From Williamsia faeni (GTDB lineage Bacteria; Actinomycetota; Actinomycetes; Mycobacteriales; Mycobacteriaceae), in NCBI GenBank assembly GCA_003202005.1, contig QJJF01000004.1, positions 249,898-313,897 on the forward strand: a stretch of DNA of 64,000 nt. Reading direction: 5' to 3'. The notes beneath the pieces are model-generated. The model saw nothing but the letters and a program-made list of their open reading frames with translations. It searched no databases and was not told the DNA's origin. The position numbers and the translations under genes were made by a program. Below, one piece after another: positions 29,423-37,754 of this stretch (positions within the stretch are counted from its first letter, which is position 1; each line of letters starts with the position of its first letter).

Positions 29423-29456
29423 AAAAGCTTGTTTCCTTTCGCGGCCCCGGACTCTT

Positions 29457-30305
29457 TTAGAACGGGGTCGGAATCCAGTGCAGTTGTTGGGTTGGCTCCT
29501 CGTAGTCGCCGGCGGGCTGCCGCTCCGGCAGTGTCACGTCGGGGCGATGGAGGGGTTCGTACGGGATTTGGCCGAGAAGGTGACTGAGGATGTTGAGACG
29601 TCCGCGTTTCTTGTCATCGGTCTTGACGACAAACCAGGGTGCCCAGCCGGTGTCGGTGAGACGGAACATGTCGTCCCGGGCTCGCGAGTAGTCGTGCCAA
29701 TGGCTGTACGACTTCAGATCCAGGTCCGAAAGCTTCCAGATCTTTCTCGGGTCGTCGATCCGGCTCTGCAGACGCAACGTCTGCTGTTCCTCGCTCACCT
29801 CCAGCCAGTATTTGAGGAGGATGCATCCTGAATCGACAATTGCCCGTTCAACGGTCGGGGTGAGTTCGAGGAAACGCTGCGACTGTTCTTCGGTACAGAA
29901 CCCCATCACCCGTTCGACACCGGCGCGGTTGTACCAACTGCGGTCGAAGATGACGACCTCCCCGGCTGCCGGGAGATGGGTCAGGTACCGCTGGATGTAC
30001 ATCTGCGATTTCTCGCGCTCGGTCGGGGCCGGCAGGGCGACGACCCGGAACACCCGGGCACTCACCCGCTCGGTGATCGCCTTGATGACGCCGCCTTTAC
30101 CGGCGGTGTCACGGCCCTCGAAAACAATGCAGACCTTCGCGCCGGACTCTTTTACCCACTCTTGCATCGCAACGAGTTCGGCCTGCAGCGGCTCGAGCAG
30201 TCGGCGGTACTCCTTGTACCTCATCCTGTCTGCCGCGTCGGGTTGCTCCGCCTCAGGGCCAGATAGCTCGAGGTCGGAGTCCTTGTGCTTCGACTTCTTT
30301 CCCAC
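29457..30305 (-). CDS. ppk2: polyphosphate kinase 2
   Basis: 282 residues. PPK2 transfers phosphate between polyphosphate and nucleotides. Walker A-like VFEGRDTAGKGGVIKAI, Walker B-like VIFDRSWYNRAGVERVMGF, lid-region RLQSRIDDPRKIWKLSDLD, and YSRARDDM. GTG start at 30305 after GAGAGAGGA; the 140-residue upstream in-frame extension is low-complexity and unlikely. It sits 34 bp downstream of the P-type ATPase start on the same strand, so the two could be cotranscribed. Confidence 0.92.
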   Translation of the reverse strand: MGKKSKHKDSDLELSGPEAEQPDAADRMRYKEYRRLLEPLQAELVAMQEWVKESGAKVCIVFEGRDTAGKGGVIKAITERVSARVFRVVALPAPTEREKSQMYIQRYLTHLPAAGEVVIFDRSWYNRAGVERVMGFCTEEQSQRFLELTPTVERAIVDSGCILLKYWLEVSEEQQTLRLQSRIDDPRKIWKLSDLDLKSYSHWHDYSRARDDMFRLTDTGWAPWFVVKTDDKKRGRLNILSHLLGQIPYEPLHRPDVTLPERQPAGDYEEPTQQLHWIPTPF

Positions 30306-30435
30306 GGCGTCCTCTCTCCAGCCGCTGCCGGCTGTGTGCGTGGCGGCCGACTCCGTTGACCGGCCACTCGATTCTTGCCGAGTTCGGCGGCGTTCGCCCG
30401 CGAAGTCCCGATACTGCCTTCCGGCGTGTCTCGGG

Positions 30436-31296
30436 CTATGCCAGGGCTGCGGCCAGGCGACGCCACTGCTCGCGGGGGTACGCGCGCGGGTCGGCGTCGA
30501 GTACCTGAATGCACACGTGGTTGGCGCCGGCGGCGTGGTGTTCTCGGACCCGGCGAAGGATGGCGTCTTCGTCACCCCAGGCGATGATCGCGTCGAAGAC
30601 CCTGTCGCTGACCGTGTCGATGTCTTCTTGCGTGAACCCTGATCGCAAGATGTTGTTGGCGTAGTTCGGCAGTCCGAAGTAGCTGCGCAGCCAATCGGCT
30701 CCGATGGCCCGGGCCTCATCACGATCGGTGGTCAGGATGACGGTCTGCTCTGGGAGCAGGAGTGGACCGTCGCCGAGCGCTGCTCTGGCCTGCGCGGTGA
30801 ATTCCGGCGTGACCAGGTAGGGGTGTGACCCGTTGGCGCGCGTGGCGGACAGGTCCAGCATCTTCGGTCCCAACGCGGCGAGTACTCGTCGATCGACGGG
30901 CACCGGCTGCTCGGTGGCGTCGATTGCCTCGAGGTATGCCTTGGTGGCGGCGAGGGGTTTCTTGTACCGTCCGGGTTCGCCGGAGTCGATCAGTGGCGCG
31001 TGGCTGACACCGATGCCGAGCAGGATGCGATCGCCGTGCTCGGTGACCAACTTGTTGTAGTTCGTCGAGACATCGGCCGGTTCGTGCATCCAGAGGTTGA
31101 GGATGCCGGTTGCGATCACCACCTGCTTGGTCGCCTGGAGGAGATTGCCCACGGAGTCGAACACCGGACCGCCGACGTCGGGGATCCAGAGCGCGGTGTA
31201 ACCCAGCTCTTCGAGTTCGGCCGCGGCCTCGGCGGACGCGGCGGGATCGCCGTACCGTAGTTGAGAACTCCATACGCCTACACCTGCGAGCTGCAT
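30436..31296 (-). CDS. LLM-class F420-dependent oxidoreductase
   Basis: 286-residue luciferase-like TIM-barrel protein: GYTALWIPDVGGPVFD, VVIATGILNLWMHEPADV, ILLGIGVSHAPLID, the KMLDLSATRANGSHPYLVTPE loop, and HHAAGANHVCIQVL at the end. This matches the TIGR03620-like F420 branch. Start at 31296 after a GAGGTGG site; an upstream in-frame extension of 26 residues is not supported. Substrate unknown. Confidence 0.88.
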   Translation of the reverse strand: MQLAGVGVWSSQLRYGDPAASAEAAAELEELGYTALWIPDVGGPVFDSVGNLLQATKQVVIATGILNLWMHEPADVSTNYNKLVTEHGDRILLGIGVSHAPLIDSGEPGRYKKPLAATKAYLEAIDATEQPVPVDRRVLAALGPKMLDLSATRANGSHPYLVTPEFTAQARAALGDGPLLLPEQTVILTTDRDEARAIGADWLRSYFGLPNYANNILRSGFTQEDIDTVSDRVFDAIIAWGDEDAILRRVREHHAAGANHVCIQVLDADPRAYPREQWRRLAAALA

Positions 31297-31358
31297 GACC
31301 ACCTCTTTCGTCCCCGAATTCGTCCACGATTGGTACGCCGACCCTGTAGGAGTAGCAC

Positions 31359-31931
31359 ATGTGCTCCCGCTCACGTTTTTCGGGCCCGCGCGCTCGAGTC
31401 GGCAAACGCGCGCTGACCACCGATGAGATCGCCTATGCGCGCGATGTTTTCGTCGACAGCATCGACTACACCGGAATCCGCATCACCCGCGGCAGCATCT
31501 TCGCGACCGGTTCGGCGGTCACACTGGGCACGACGATTCACCTCAAGGTGGGGTGGGGTCATTTCCGCGGTGACGGACTGGAACTGACCGAGCGCGGCAA
31601 GTTCACGCTCATCCACGAGATGACACACGTCTGGCAGTACCAGAACGGGGGGTTGGCCTACGTTCCGCGGAGTCTGCTCGCTCAACTACGGGCGACTTTG
31701 CGTGGTGGGGACCGTGGGGGAGCCTACGACTGGCGTTCGGCGCACCAGGCGCAACGGCCCTGGGCGCGTTGGAATCCTGAACAGCAGGCCGAGGCCGTGG
31801 AGGACTACAACAAGTTGCTGCGGAGGAGTGATGCCAGGGCGTTGTCGGCACTCGAAGCCGCAGATCTAGATGTGTTGACGCAGTACATGCGCTACGTGCG
31901 AAACCGCGAAGGCGCACCCGGCTGGCGATGA
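31359..31931 (+). CDS. putative zinc-metallopeptidase-like protein (HExxH)
   Basis: 190 residues with a single HEMTHVWQYQ motif (His 86 and 90) in the middle, followed by GGLAYVPRSLL and a C-terminal EAVEDYNKLL helix that could give a third ligand. No signal peptide. I do not recognise a named family; the motif and size recall small uncharacterised metalloprotease-like proteins sometimes linked to toxin or polymorphic systems, but nothing here proves that. ATG at 31359 preceded by GGAG. Divergent from the LLM gene. Confidence 0.65.
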   Translation: MCSRSRFSGPRARVGKRALTTDEIAYARDVFVDSIDYTGIRITRGSIFATGSAVTLGTTIHLKVGWGHFRGDGLELTERGKFTLIHEMTHVWQYQNGGLAYVPRSLLAQLRATLRGGDRGGAYDWRSAHQAQRPWARWNPEQQAEAVEDYNKLLRRSDARALSALEAADLDVLTQYMRYVRNREGAPGWR

Positions 31932-32027
31932 CCGATTCGAATTCGGGTAGTGCAGTACTCGTGTCCTCGAGCCGGCCGACTGGCAACGTCGCAGTCAAGA
32001 TGCAGTCGATTTGCTGGGGTGATCCAC

Positions 32028-32228
32028 ATGACGTCCATTGCCGAGATTCGGCGTCGCAGCCGTAAGCTCCTGTTACAGGCGGTGATTGGTGCAGCGGCGA
32101 TCGCCTGGGCGACCATCGTGGTTGCCGTCGGTGACGATTCGTCGACACCGCAACACGTACCAACCCAGACGCAGGCCACTGTGCATACCGTTCCGCTATC
32201 AGCGACAGAGGGCAAGTCTGGATCTTAG
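32028..32228 (+). CDS. small single-membrane-span protein, unknown
   Basis: 66 codons: MTSIAEIRRRSRKLLLQAVI with a following AAIAWATIVVAVG membrane helix and a Thr/Gln-rich tail. ATG at 32028 after GGGGTGATC. No family recognised, so it may be a real small membrane protein or spurious. Confidence 0.4.
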   Translation: MTSIAEIRRRSRKLLLQAVIGAAAIAWATIVVAVGDDSSTPQHVPTQTQATVHTVPLSATEGKSGS

Positions 32229-32316
32229 GACCGCTATAGACGAACATGTTCGGCCACCCGACTGCGGCGATAAAGCTCATCGCAGCAACCGCAGTGACCG
32301 AACGCGCTCGTCGACT

Positions 32317-32340
32317 GGCGCCACCGAAGAAGGTGGCGCC
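32317..32340 (-). terminator. GC-rich hairpin after the SHOCT gene
   Basis: GGCGCCACC and GGTGGCGCC form a perfect 9-bp stem with a 6-nt loop, starting 6 bp beyond the SHOCT stop. No T-run follows on the minus strand, so it may be a Rho-assisted or stabilising hairpin. Confidence 0.6.
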
Positions 32341-32345
32341 GGGTA

Positions 32346-32627
32346 TCAGCTGGCGAGGATCTTGGCCTTTTCGGCCGCGAACTCCGCCTCGGTGAGAACT
32401 CCCTGCTCCTTGAGTTCGCCGAGTTGTTTGAGTGCTCCGATCCGATCGACCGGTGGCGGTGCGGCGGGAGCGGGTGGCGGCGCGTACTGCGGTTGCTGCT
32501 GCGGAGCCTGCTCCTGTGCCTGTTGCGCCCAACGGTTACCTTGCCGTCGCGACACCCGGTTGGACACGGAGGTGGCGGTTCCGGCGATGACGGCTGTGCG
32601 GGCGACCCCGCGAAGTAGTCCGGGCAT
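32346..32627 (-). CDS. SHOCT-domain protein
   Basis: 93 residues. N-terminal MPGLLRGVARTAVIAGTATS stretch, a Gln/Pro/Ala-rich linker, and the C-terminal SHOCT motif LGELKEQGVLTEAEFAAEKA. SHOCT domains are short oligomerisation helices found at ends of actinobacterial proteins. ATG at 32627 after AGGAAT. It lies just downstream of the DUF6325 gene; this pair recurs in actinobacteria, suggesting a joint role. Confidence 0.85.
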   Translation of the reverse strand: MPGLLRGVARTAVIAGTATSVSNRVSRRQGNRWAQQAQEQAPQQQPQYAPPPAPAAPPPVDRIGALKQLGELKEQGVLTEAEFAAEKAKILAS

Positions 32628-32636
32628 GGGAGATTC

Positions 32637-33092
32637 CTAGCCTTTCAGTTCGGCATCGAGTGCGTCGAGGGAAGCCAAGAGCGCCTGGGTCTGGATACGT
32701 CCGGAGGCGACCAACTGCGCCCCGTTGTGCCTCAGCTTCGAGGCAAATGGTGCGGCCCAATGGTTTTCGTAGATCAGGACCGCGCCGGAACAGCCGGGTT
32801 CGAGGACAGCTGCGGCCTCGTCGAGGTCGGTGCGGTCGATGAGGCCGGATGTGGCCTCGGCAAACAGGGTGATGTCGAAGTCGCCGGTCAGCCCGAAGTC
32901 CTCGATGGCGATTCCGCTCACCGATCCATCGACCTCTTTGCGTACGAACGTCAGATCCAGGACCCGGATCACGTTGCGCTCCACGAGATCGACGAGCAGC
33001 GGTAGGGCTGAGCCGTCGGGATTTCGGTCGGCCGGGAACTCGATCACCAGATAATCAACTGGGCCGAGGTCGTCGAAATCGAGTTCGGTCAT
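32637..33092 (-). CDS. DUF6325-family protein
   Basis: 151 residues: GPVDYLVIEFPADR, VDLVERNVIRVLDLTFVRKE, EDFGLTGDFDITLFAEATSG and AVLIYENHWAAPFASKLRHNG are characteristic. No catalytic motif. A small stem-loop (CTCCG/CGGAG) overlaps the ribosome site just before its ATG at 33092. Operon with the SHOCT gene 10 bp downstream. Function unknown. Confidence 0.8.
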   Translation of the reverse strand: MTELDFDDLGPVDYLVIEFPADRNPDGSALPLLVDLVERNVIRVLDLTFVRKEVDGSVSGIAIEDFGLTGDFDITLFAEATSGLIDRTDLDEAAAVLEPGCSGAVLIYENHWAAPFASKLRHNGAQLVASGRIQTQALLASLDALDAELKG

Positions 33093-33475
33093 GGTTGGGT
33101 CTCCGTTCGGAGGTTTGAATTGTGCGCATAGCGGAGTAGTACGGATTCGAGTGTGCTTCGCCTCCGACCGGAAGTCCTCACCTGTTTAGGATGAGATCCC
33201 GCCTGACGACTGCCAGGTGGTCAGGGAGCCACGCGGCGATACGGGACTGATGCGATCGATTCGATTGTGCGACTCAGGATCCGGTCCGATGATGTGCGTC
33301 AACGGGACGACGAAGTAGCCTTGCGATCCGCCGTCGAAAGCGTCATCGATCGCTGGGGATCCCAGCCCGACAGTTGCTCGAACATCGATTCGAAGTCGCC
33401 GCCCGCTGGGTACACTGTTCTGCGAGTCGGTGAAACCTACGCCGTGAGTTTTTGGCATGAAGGGGCGGTGGCGAG
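33093..33475. other. 383-bp intergenic region between divergent genes
   Basis: Lies between the DUF6325 and GAF-ANTAR genes. Overlapping ORFs here have no familiar motifs and look spurious. It contains the 12-bp palindrome CTCCGTTCGGAG at 33101-33112. No RNA gene or second repeat found. Confidence 0.45.
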
Positions 33476-34159
33476 ATGGATGGCGAAGTGCACCGATCGA
33501 TTGCGGAATTGGCGCGTGACATGCACAGATTGTCGTCGTCGGAAGACAACGTCGACGCCGTGGTCGCATCGATCACGGCGGGTGCGGTGTTGCAGGTTCA
33601 CGGCGCGCAGTATGCCGGGGTGCTGTTGGTCGACAAGAAGAAGAACTTCGAAACCATCGGGCTCACCGATCCTGTTGTGCAGATCCTCGACACCATCCAG
33701 AAGGAAGCAGACGAGGGGCCGTGCCTCGAGGCCGCCTGGGAGCATTCGACGGTCCGGATGAACAATTTCGACGACGAACCGCGGTGGCCGGCCTTTGCAG
33801 CGCGCGCAGTTCGTGAGACCGCTGTCAGGTCGAGTTTGTCGTTTCAGTTGTTCACGCACGAAGGCGCGATGGGAGCGCTGAATCTGTTCTCGGAGAAATC
33901 GGATGCCTTCAGCCGGGAGTCCGAGGAGCTGGGATTGATCTACGCCACCCACGCGGCCCTGGCACTGTTTCGGGCGCGCCAGGAGGAGCAATTCAAGAGT
34001 GCGTTGGCCAGTCGTGACCTCATCGGGCAGGCAAAAGGGGTCATCATGGAGCGATTCTCCGTTGATGCGATCCAGGCCTTCGATCTCCTTCGCAAGTTGT
34101 CGCAGGACAGCAACATTCCACTCGTGAAGGTGGCGCAGAAGCTGATCGAGGCCCGATAG
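33476..34159 (+). CDS. GAF-ANTAR signalling protein
   Basis: 227 residues. Residues about 30-160 form a GAF-like sensor (HGAQYAGVLLVDKKKNFETI, EGPCLEAAWEH, GALNLFSEKSDAFSRE). Residues about 170-225 are ANTAR: ALASRDLIGQAKGVIMERFS, AFDLLRKLSQDSNIPLVKVA. ANTAR domains bind paired RNA hairpins to control termination; in actinobacteria such proteins are stress regulators. Start at 33476 by the AAGGGG site 11 nt upstream. Targets unknown. Confidence 0.9.
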   Translation: MDGEVHRSIAELARDMHRLSSSEDNVDAVVASITAGAVLQVHGAQYAGVLLVDKKKNFETIGLTDPVVQILDTIQKEADEGPCLEAAWEHSTVRMNNFDDEPRWPAFAARAVRETAVRSSLSFQLFTHEGAMGALNLFSEKSDAFSRESEELGLIYATHAALALFRARQEEQFKSALASRDLIGQAKGVIMERFSVDAIQAFDLLRKLSQDSNIPLVKVAQKLIEAR

Positions 34160-34261
34160 ATCTGGTTTCGCTCGTCGCGGGGCGCGGAGGATGCGATGGA
34201 CCGGCTTCGGGCGATGCCCGTACTCAGCTGTTGACCCCTGTCGTATGTAATGCTTTTCGTC

Positions 34262-34798
34262 ATGGAGGAACGATTTCTGCGACTGATCGATAGCCTGCCG
34301 TTCCAGGGCCGTGGTACTTCGACGCCCGAGGATATGTCGAGCCGGATCAGTGCTCTCATCTACGGCAATATCCTCGTCCTCGCGGCATTGATCCCGGTGA
34401 CGCATTCGCACGACAGTTTCGGTATCGCGGTCATCGTCGGTGCAGCACTGACAACCTTCATCGCGCACTACTTTGCTGAACTCGTCGGACGGGCCGTGCG
34501 TCAGGGCACGGTGGCTGACCACCAGATCCGGATGAGCGAGTTGCGGGACAGTCTTCCGATCTTGTACGCCGCGGTGATCCCGAGCCTGATCCTCGCGCTC
34601 GCCGTGTTCGGCCTGCTCGAACCCCGAACCGCCCAGTTGATCGCCGAGTTGTTCATGGTGGTTCGAATCGCGACGATCAGCTACGTGATCGAACGAATTC
34701 GTGACGAGAGGGTGACGGCGAAGACGCATTGGACCGCACTTGCGGTTGGTGGGGTGGCCCTGCTGATCGTCGGATTGAAGGTGGCGTTGGGCCACTGA
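34262..34798 (+). CDS. integral membrane protein, unknown function
   Basis: 178 residues with five hydrophobic segments (ISALIYGNILVLAALIPV, FGIAVIVGAALTTFIAHYF, LPILYAAVIPSLILALAVFG, MVVRIATISYVIE and LAVGGVALLIVGLKVAL). The start could also be 34250. No ribosome site is obvious. Family not recognised. Confidence 0.65.
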   Translation: MEERFLRLIDSLPFQGRGTSTPEDMSSRISALIYGNILVLAALIPVTHSHDSFGIAVIVGAALTTFIAHYFAELVGRAVRQGTVADHQIRMSELRDSLPILYAAVIPSLILALAVFGLLEPRTAQLIAELFMVVRIATISYVIERIRDERVTAKTHWTALAVGGVALLIVGLKVALGH

Positions 34799-34835
34799 GT
34801 CCGACGGTGATCTGCGACCGGTCGGCGCGGGGAGT

Positions 34836-35027
34836 TCAGGGGTTGGGACGCTCGTAGCGCGAGAGGCGATTGTGTAGCTCGCGGAGGGTTTCCTCGACTT
34901 GGTCGAGGAAGTTGTCCACATCGTCTTCGTTGTATCCGCGTCGGCCCAATGGTGGCTTCCCGAATGCGGCCTTGCGTACTTCAGACGCGGTGATCAGGTG
35001 ATGCGAAGAATTATCTGTGGTGTGCAT
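34836..35027 (-). CDS. short DivIVA-domain protein
   Basis: 63 residues. TASEVRKAAFGKPPLGRRGY then NEDDVDNFLDQVEETLRELH is the DivIVA/Wag31 N-terminal signature. The long coiled coil of full-length DivIVA is missing, so it probably acts as a small membrane- or coiled-coil-binding adaptor. Ribosome site TTAGGAGGCC upstream of the ATG at 35027. Two 14-bp direct repeats lie upstream (35144-35178). Confidence 0.8.
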   Translation of the reverse strand: MHTTDNSSHHLITASEVRKAAFGKPPLGRRGYNEDDVDNFLDQVEETLRELHNRLSRYERPNP

Positions 35028-35143
35028 GATGCCGGCCTCCTAAGGCTTGCCCCGACCCAGATAACTATCGAGCATAACGGCTTTACCATCATGCACAAGG
35101 TTGCGGTTTCGGCGTGATGTGCAGGTCCAGCGCTCGCACCCTC

Positions 35144-35178
35144 CGTCGAACGTGCCGAAGTTCCCGTCGAACGTGCCG
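35144..35178. repeat. two 14-bp direct repeats with 21-bp period
   Basis: CGTCGAACGTGCCG occurs at 35144-35157 and again at 35165-35178. The 21-bp period is two helical turns. They lie between the VKOR stop and the DivIVA-like start, upstream of the latter. Confidence 0.7.
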
Positions 35179-35215
35179 CAAATGCGCTGATCGCACGGAA
35201 CTCAGCCGCTGTCGG

Positions 35216-35824
35216 TCAGCCCAGCGTCGACCAATACCACCAGAAATGCTGGATGATCAGGCCGACGATCGCGAGTATCCACAGGACCGGAATCAGGGAG
35301 TGGATGCTCAGCACCGCGTTCAGGATCTTTCGGGCCACACCGCCTCTGATGTAGTCGTCGGCGTTGCGCAGCGTCACGTACCAGAAAGCAACAATCGTGG
35401 CGACCCAGACCGCCATGCAATACGGGCAGAGGGCGTCGATGCGGTAGAGGCTCTGGAAGATCAGCCATCCGATGAAGACGACACCGGCCGTGAGTCCGGC
35501 CTGCATGCCGAGCATGATCAGCGCAGAAGTCTTGCGTCCCATCATGACCGCGATCGTCAGCAATGCTGCGAAACCGGTGATGCCCAGCAGCGAGTTCGGG
35601 AATCCGAAGACCGCCGCCTGGTCGGTATCCATGATCGAGCCGCAGTTCAGTACCGGGCTGATGCTGCAGCTGGGCACGTAGTCCGGGTTCGAGGCCAGCT
35701 CGAACTTCTCGACTGTGAGGGTGAACGACGCCACCAGTCCGACGACGCCGCAGACGCCGAGGATCCAGGGGACAAGTCGGGGGAAGAGCACGGCTGGAGC
35801 GTCGTCGGTGGAAAGCTCTGTCAC
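35216..35824 (-). CDS. vitamin K epoxide reductase family protein
   Basis: 202 residues with five membrane helices. The luminal-side loop has CSISPVLNCG (the shuttle cysteines) and the active-site pair is DALCPYCMAVW. VKOR recycles quinone to oxidise partner thiol oxidoreductases, driving disulfide bond formation in the exported proteome. GTG start at 35824; the upstream region has no strong ribosome site. Confidence 0.92.
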   Translation of the reverse strand: MTELSTDDAPAVLFPRLVPWILGVCGVVGLVASFTLTVEKFELASNPDYVPSCSISPVLNCGSIMDTDQAAVFGFPNSLLGITGFAALLTIAVMMGRKTSALIMLGMQAGLTAGVVFIGWLIFQSLYRIDALCPYCMAVWVATIVAFWYVTLRNADDYIRGGVARKILNAVLSIHSLIPVLWILAIVGLIIQHFWWYWSTLG

Positions 35825-35871
35825 TGCCGCGTCGCCCTGCTGTTCATGACATCGAATCTACCTGCGAAGTT

Positions 35872-36705
35872 TCAGGCGACTGCTTCTTCGCCGACCAGCG
35901 TGGTTCGATGCATCAGCCGGCGCGAGGTCGCGGTGTAGGGAATCGCGCGGTGAAGCATGCCGGTGTTGTCCCACAGGACGAGGTCGCCGCGATGCCAGTG
36001 ATGACGCAACGCGAAGCGCGGCTGGGTGGACCAGTCGAGCAGACGTTTGATCAGTGCCCGACCCTCCTCGGGCGGCATGCCGACGATCTCACCTGCGGTG
36101 GCGCCGATGAGCAGTGATTTGCGTCCGCTGCTGCGAGTCCACACCAGCGGGTGGACACGGGTGGGAACCCGCTCCCACGAGGCGCGCTGCTTGTCGGTCG
36201 GATCGGGATAGGCGAGCAGCTGCGCGGTGGCGAAGCTGTGGACGACCTGCAGGTCGGCGAACTGCGCCTTGTCCTCGTCGGGTAGCGCTTCGTAGGCGGC
36301 GTAGGTGTTGGCGAACTCCGTGTCGCCGCCTTCGGTGGAGACCTCGATGGCGGTCAGCAAGGTCCCCAACTGAGGGATCGCATCGGTGGCGCCGTCGATG
36401 TGCCAGTGAAAGGTGCCGGTGTTGTACGAGGCCAGGACGGTCTCGGCCGGGTCGAGGCTGATCGCCGACACCTCTGGATGGTCTTCGCCGCCGCCCATCG
36501 GAGGTACGACAACCTCGCCGAGCAAGCGGCTCAGCGTCACCAGATCGCCGTCGTCGATGTGGCACTCCCGAAACAGGACCACGCCATGGCGATCGAGTGC
36601 TGATCGGCACCACTGGGCCGCCTCGGCAGAGGCAAGTTGCGCGCCGGACACCCCGCTGACTTCGATGCCGATCGCGGGTGTGATCGGGGTGGCGGTATCG
36701 AACAT
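35872..36705 (-). CDS. TauD/TfdA-family Fe(II)/2-oxoglutarate dioxygenase
   Basis: 277 residues. Iron ligands FHWHID (His-x-Asp, about 98-102) and the distal MLHRA histidine; 2-oxoglutarate Arg in RRLMHRTTLV. NTYAAYEALPDEDK and TRVHPLVW are typical. Family members hydroxylate or cleave sulfonates, phenoxyacids, carnitine precursors and many others. ATG after AAGGAG. Shares a divergent intergenic region with the LLM gene; a candidate TetR operator sits in it. Confidence 0.9.
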   Translation of the reverse strand: MFDTATPITPAIGIEVSGVSGAQLASAEAAQWCRSALDRHGVVLFRECHIDDGDLVTLSRLLGEVVVPPMGGGEDHPEVSAISLDPAETVLASYNTGTFHWHIDGATDAIPQLGTLLTAIEVSTEGGDTEFANTYAAYEALPDEDKAQFADLQVVHSFATAQLLAYPDPTDKQRASWERVPTRVHPLVWTRSSGRKSLLIGATAGEIVGMPPEEGRALIKRLLDWSTQPRFALRHHWHRGDLVLWDNTGMLHRAIPYTATSRRLMHRTTLVGEEAVA

Positions 36706-36737
36706 GGTGGCTCCTTACGTTCCGGGACAGCAGATGC

Positions 36738-36753
36738 AATACAGTCGTATAGT
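36738..36753. promoter_or_regulatory. candidate TetR operator site 1 (TauD/LLM divergent promoter)
   Basis: Core ATAC-AGTC-GTAT at 36739-36750, a 4-bp inverted repeat with a 4-bp spacer. It overlaps TATAGT (36748-36753), a likely -10 for the plus-strand LLM gene. Shares TAC-A(N2)C-GTA with sites at 40308, 41792 and 42612. Confidence 0.6.
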
Positions 36754-36792
36754 CTCCCAGAATAACCATACCTTCAAAGACAGGCCGAAACG

Positions 36793-37710
36793 ATGCGAAT
36801 TGGATTGACCGGCGGAGCCTCGTCGACCGACAAGATCGTGGCGCAGGCGCAGCGCGCTGAAGCCGATGGCTTTACCTCTCTCTGGTACGCCAGCACTGTC
36901 GCCGGCGATCCGCTGGCGGCACTGACGGTGGCCGGCCGCGCCACCACGTCCATCGAGTTGGGCACCGCAGTTCTGCAGACCTACCCGGTGCATCCGCTGC
37001 TGCAGGCAAACCGGGTGGCTGCGGTCGCCGAAGCGATGGGACGTCCCGGTTTCACGCTGGGTTTGGGGCCTTCCCATGGCCCGCTCATCGAAGACGTCTA
37101 TGGATTGTCGTACCAGCGGCCCGGCCGCAACACCGAGGAGTACATCCAGATCATCACCGCGCTTCTTCGCGGCGAGGAGGTGGATTTCCAGGGACAGGAC
37201 TGGAGTACGAAGAGCGCCGGCCGGATGACGACGGTCACACATCAGGTGCCTGTGCTGCTTTCTGCGATGTCTCCCCGGATGCTGCGGGTGGCAGGGCAAT
37301 TCGCTGACGGAACCGTGCTGTGGATGGCGTCGGCGAAGGTCATCGAATCCCAGATCGCGCCCGCGATCGGCGCCGCGGCATCGGGCGCGGGTAGGCCGGC
37401 GCCGCGGATCGTGGCCGGACTGCCGGTGGCAGTTCATGATGATGTCGCCGAAGCGCGGGCCGCGGTTGCCGCAACGTCGGGCATGTACGCCGGAATGCCC
37501 AATTATCAGCGCGTCATCAGCGCCGGCGGTGCCAGTGACGCGGCCGACATCGCCATCGTCGGCAATGAGGAATCGGTCCGCGCCCAGCTGCAGAATCTCA
37601 TCGATGCGGGTGCCACCGATGTCTGGGCGGCGATAACTCCGGTGGGTTCAGATCCCCGTGGGTCGATGCGGCGCAGCCGGGACCTCCTCCGTGACCTGGC
37701 GGCCGGGTAG
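36793..37710 (+). CDS. LLM-class F420-dependent oxidoreductase
   Basis: 305-residue luciferase-like barrel: MRIGLTGGASSTDKIVAQAQ, GFTSLWYASTVAGDPLAAL, IELGTAVLQTYPVHPLLQ, FTLGLGPSHGPLIEDVYGLS, YQRPGRNTEEYIQII and a C-terminal LIDAGATDVWAA. ATG at 36793 after ACAGG. Probably a reductase or oxidative enzyme in the island's pathway. Confidence 0.9.
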   Translation: MRIGLTGGASSTDKIVAQAQRAEADGFTSLWYASTVAGDPLAALTVAGRATTSIELGTAVLQTYPVHPLLQANRVAAVAEAMGRPGFTLGLGPSHGPLIEDVYGLSYQRPGRNTEEYIQIITALLRGEEVDFQGQDWSTKSAGRMTTVTHQVPVLLSAMSPRMLRVAGQFADGTVLWMASAKVIESQIAPAIGAAASGAGRPAPRIVAGLPVAVHDDVAEARAAVAATSGMYAGMPNYQRVISAGGASDAADIAIVGNEESVRAQLQNLIDAGATDVWAAITPVGSDPRGSMRRSRDLLRDLAAG

Positions 37711-37754
37711 CGTTCCAACTGACGCCTGCGAAGATTGTCGATAGGAGATGCGAC

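Noticed and set aside
29457..30722. Longer PPK2 with 139 extra residues
   Set aside because: The extension is low-complexity; the GTG at 30305 has a good ribosome site.
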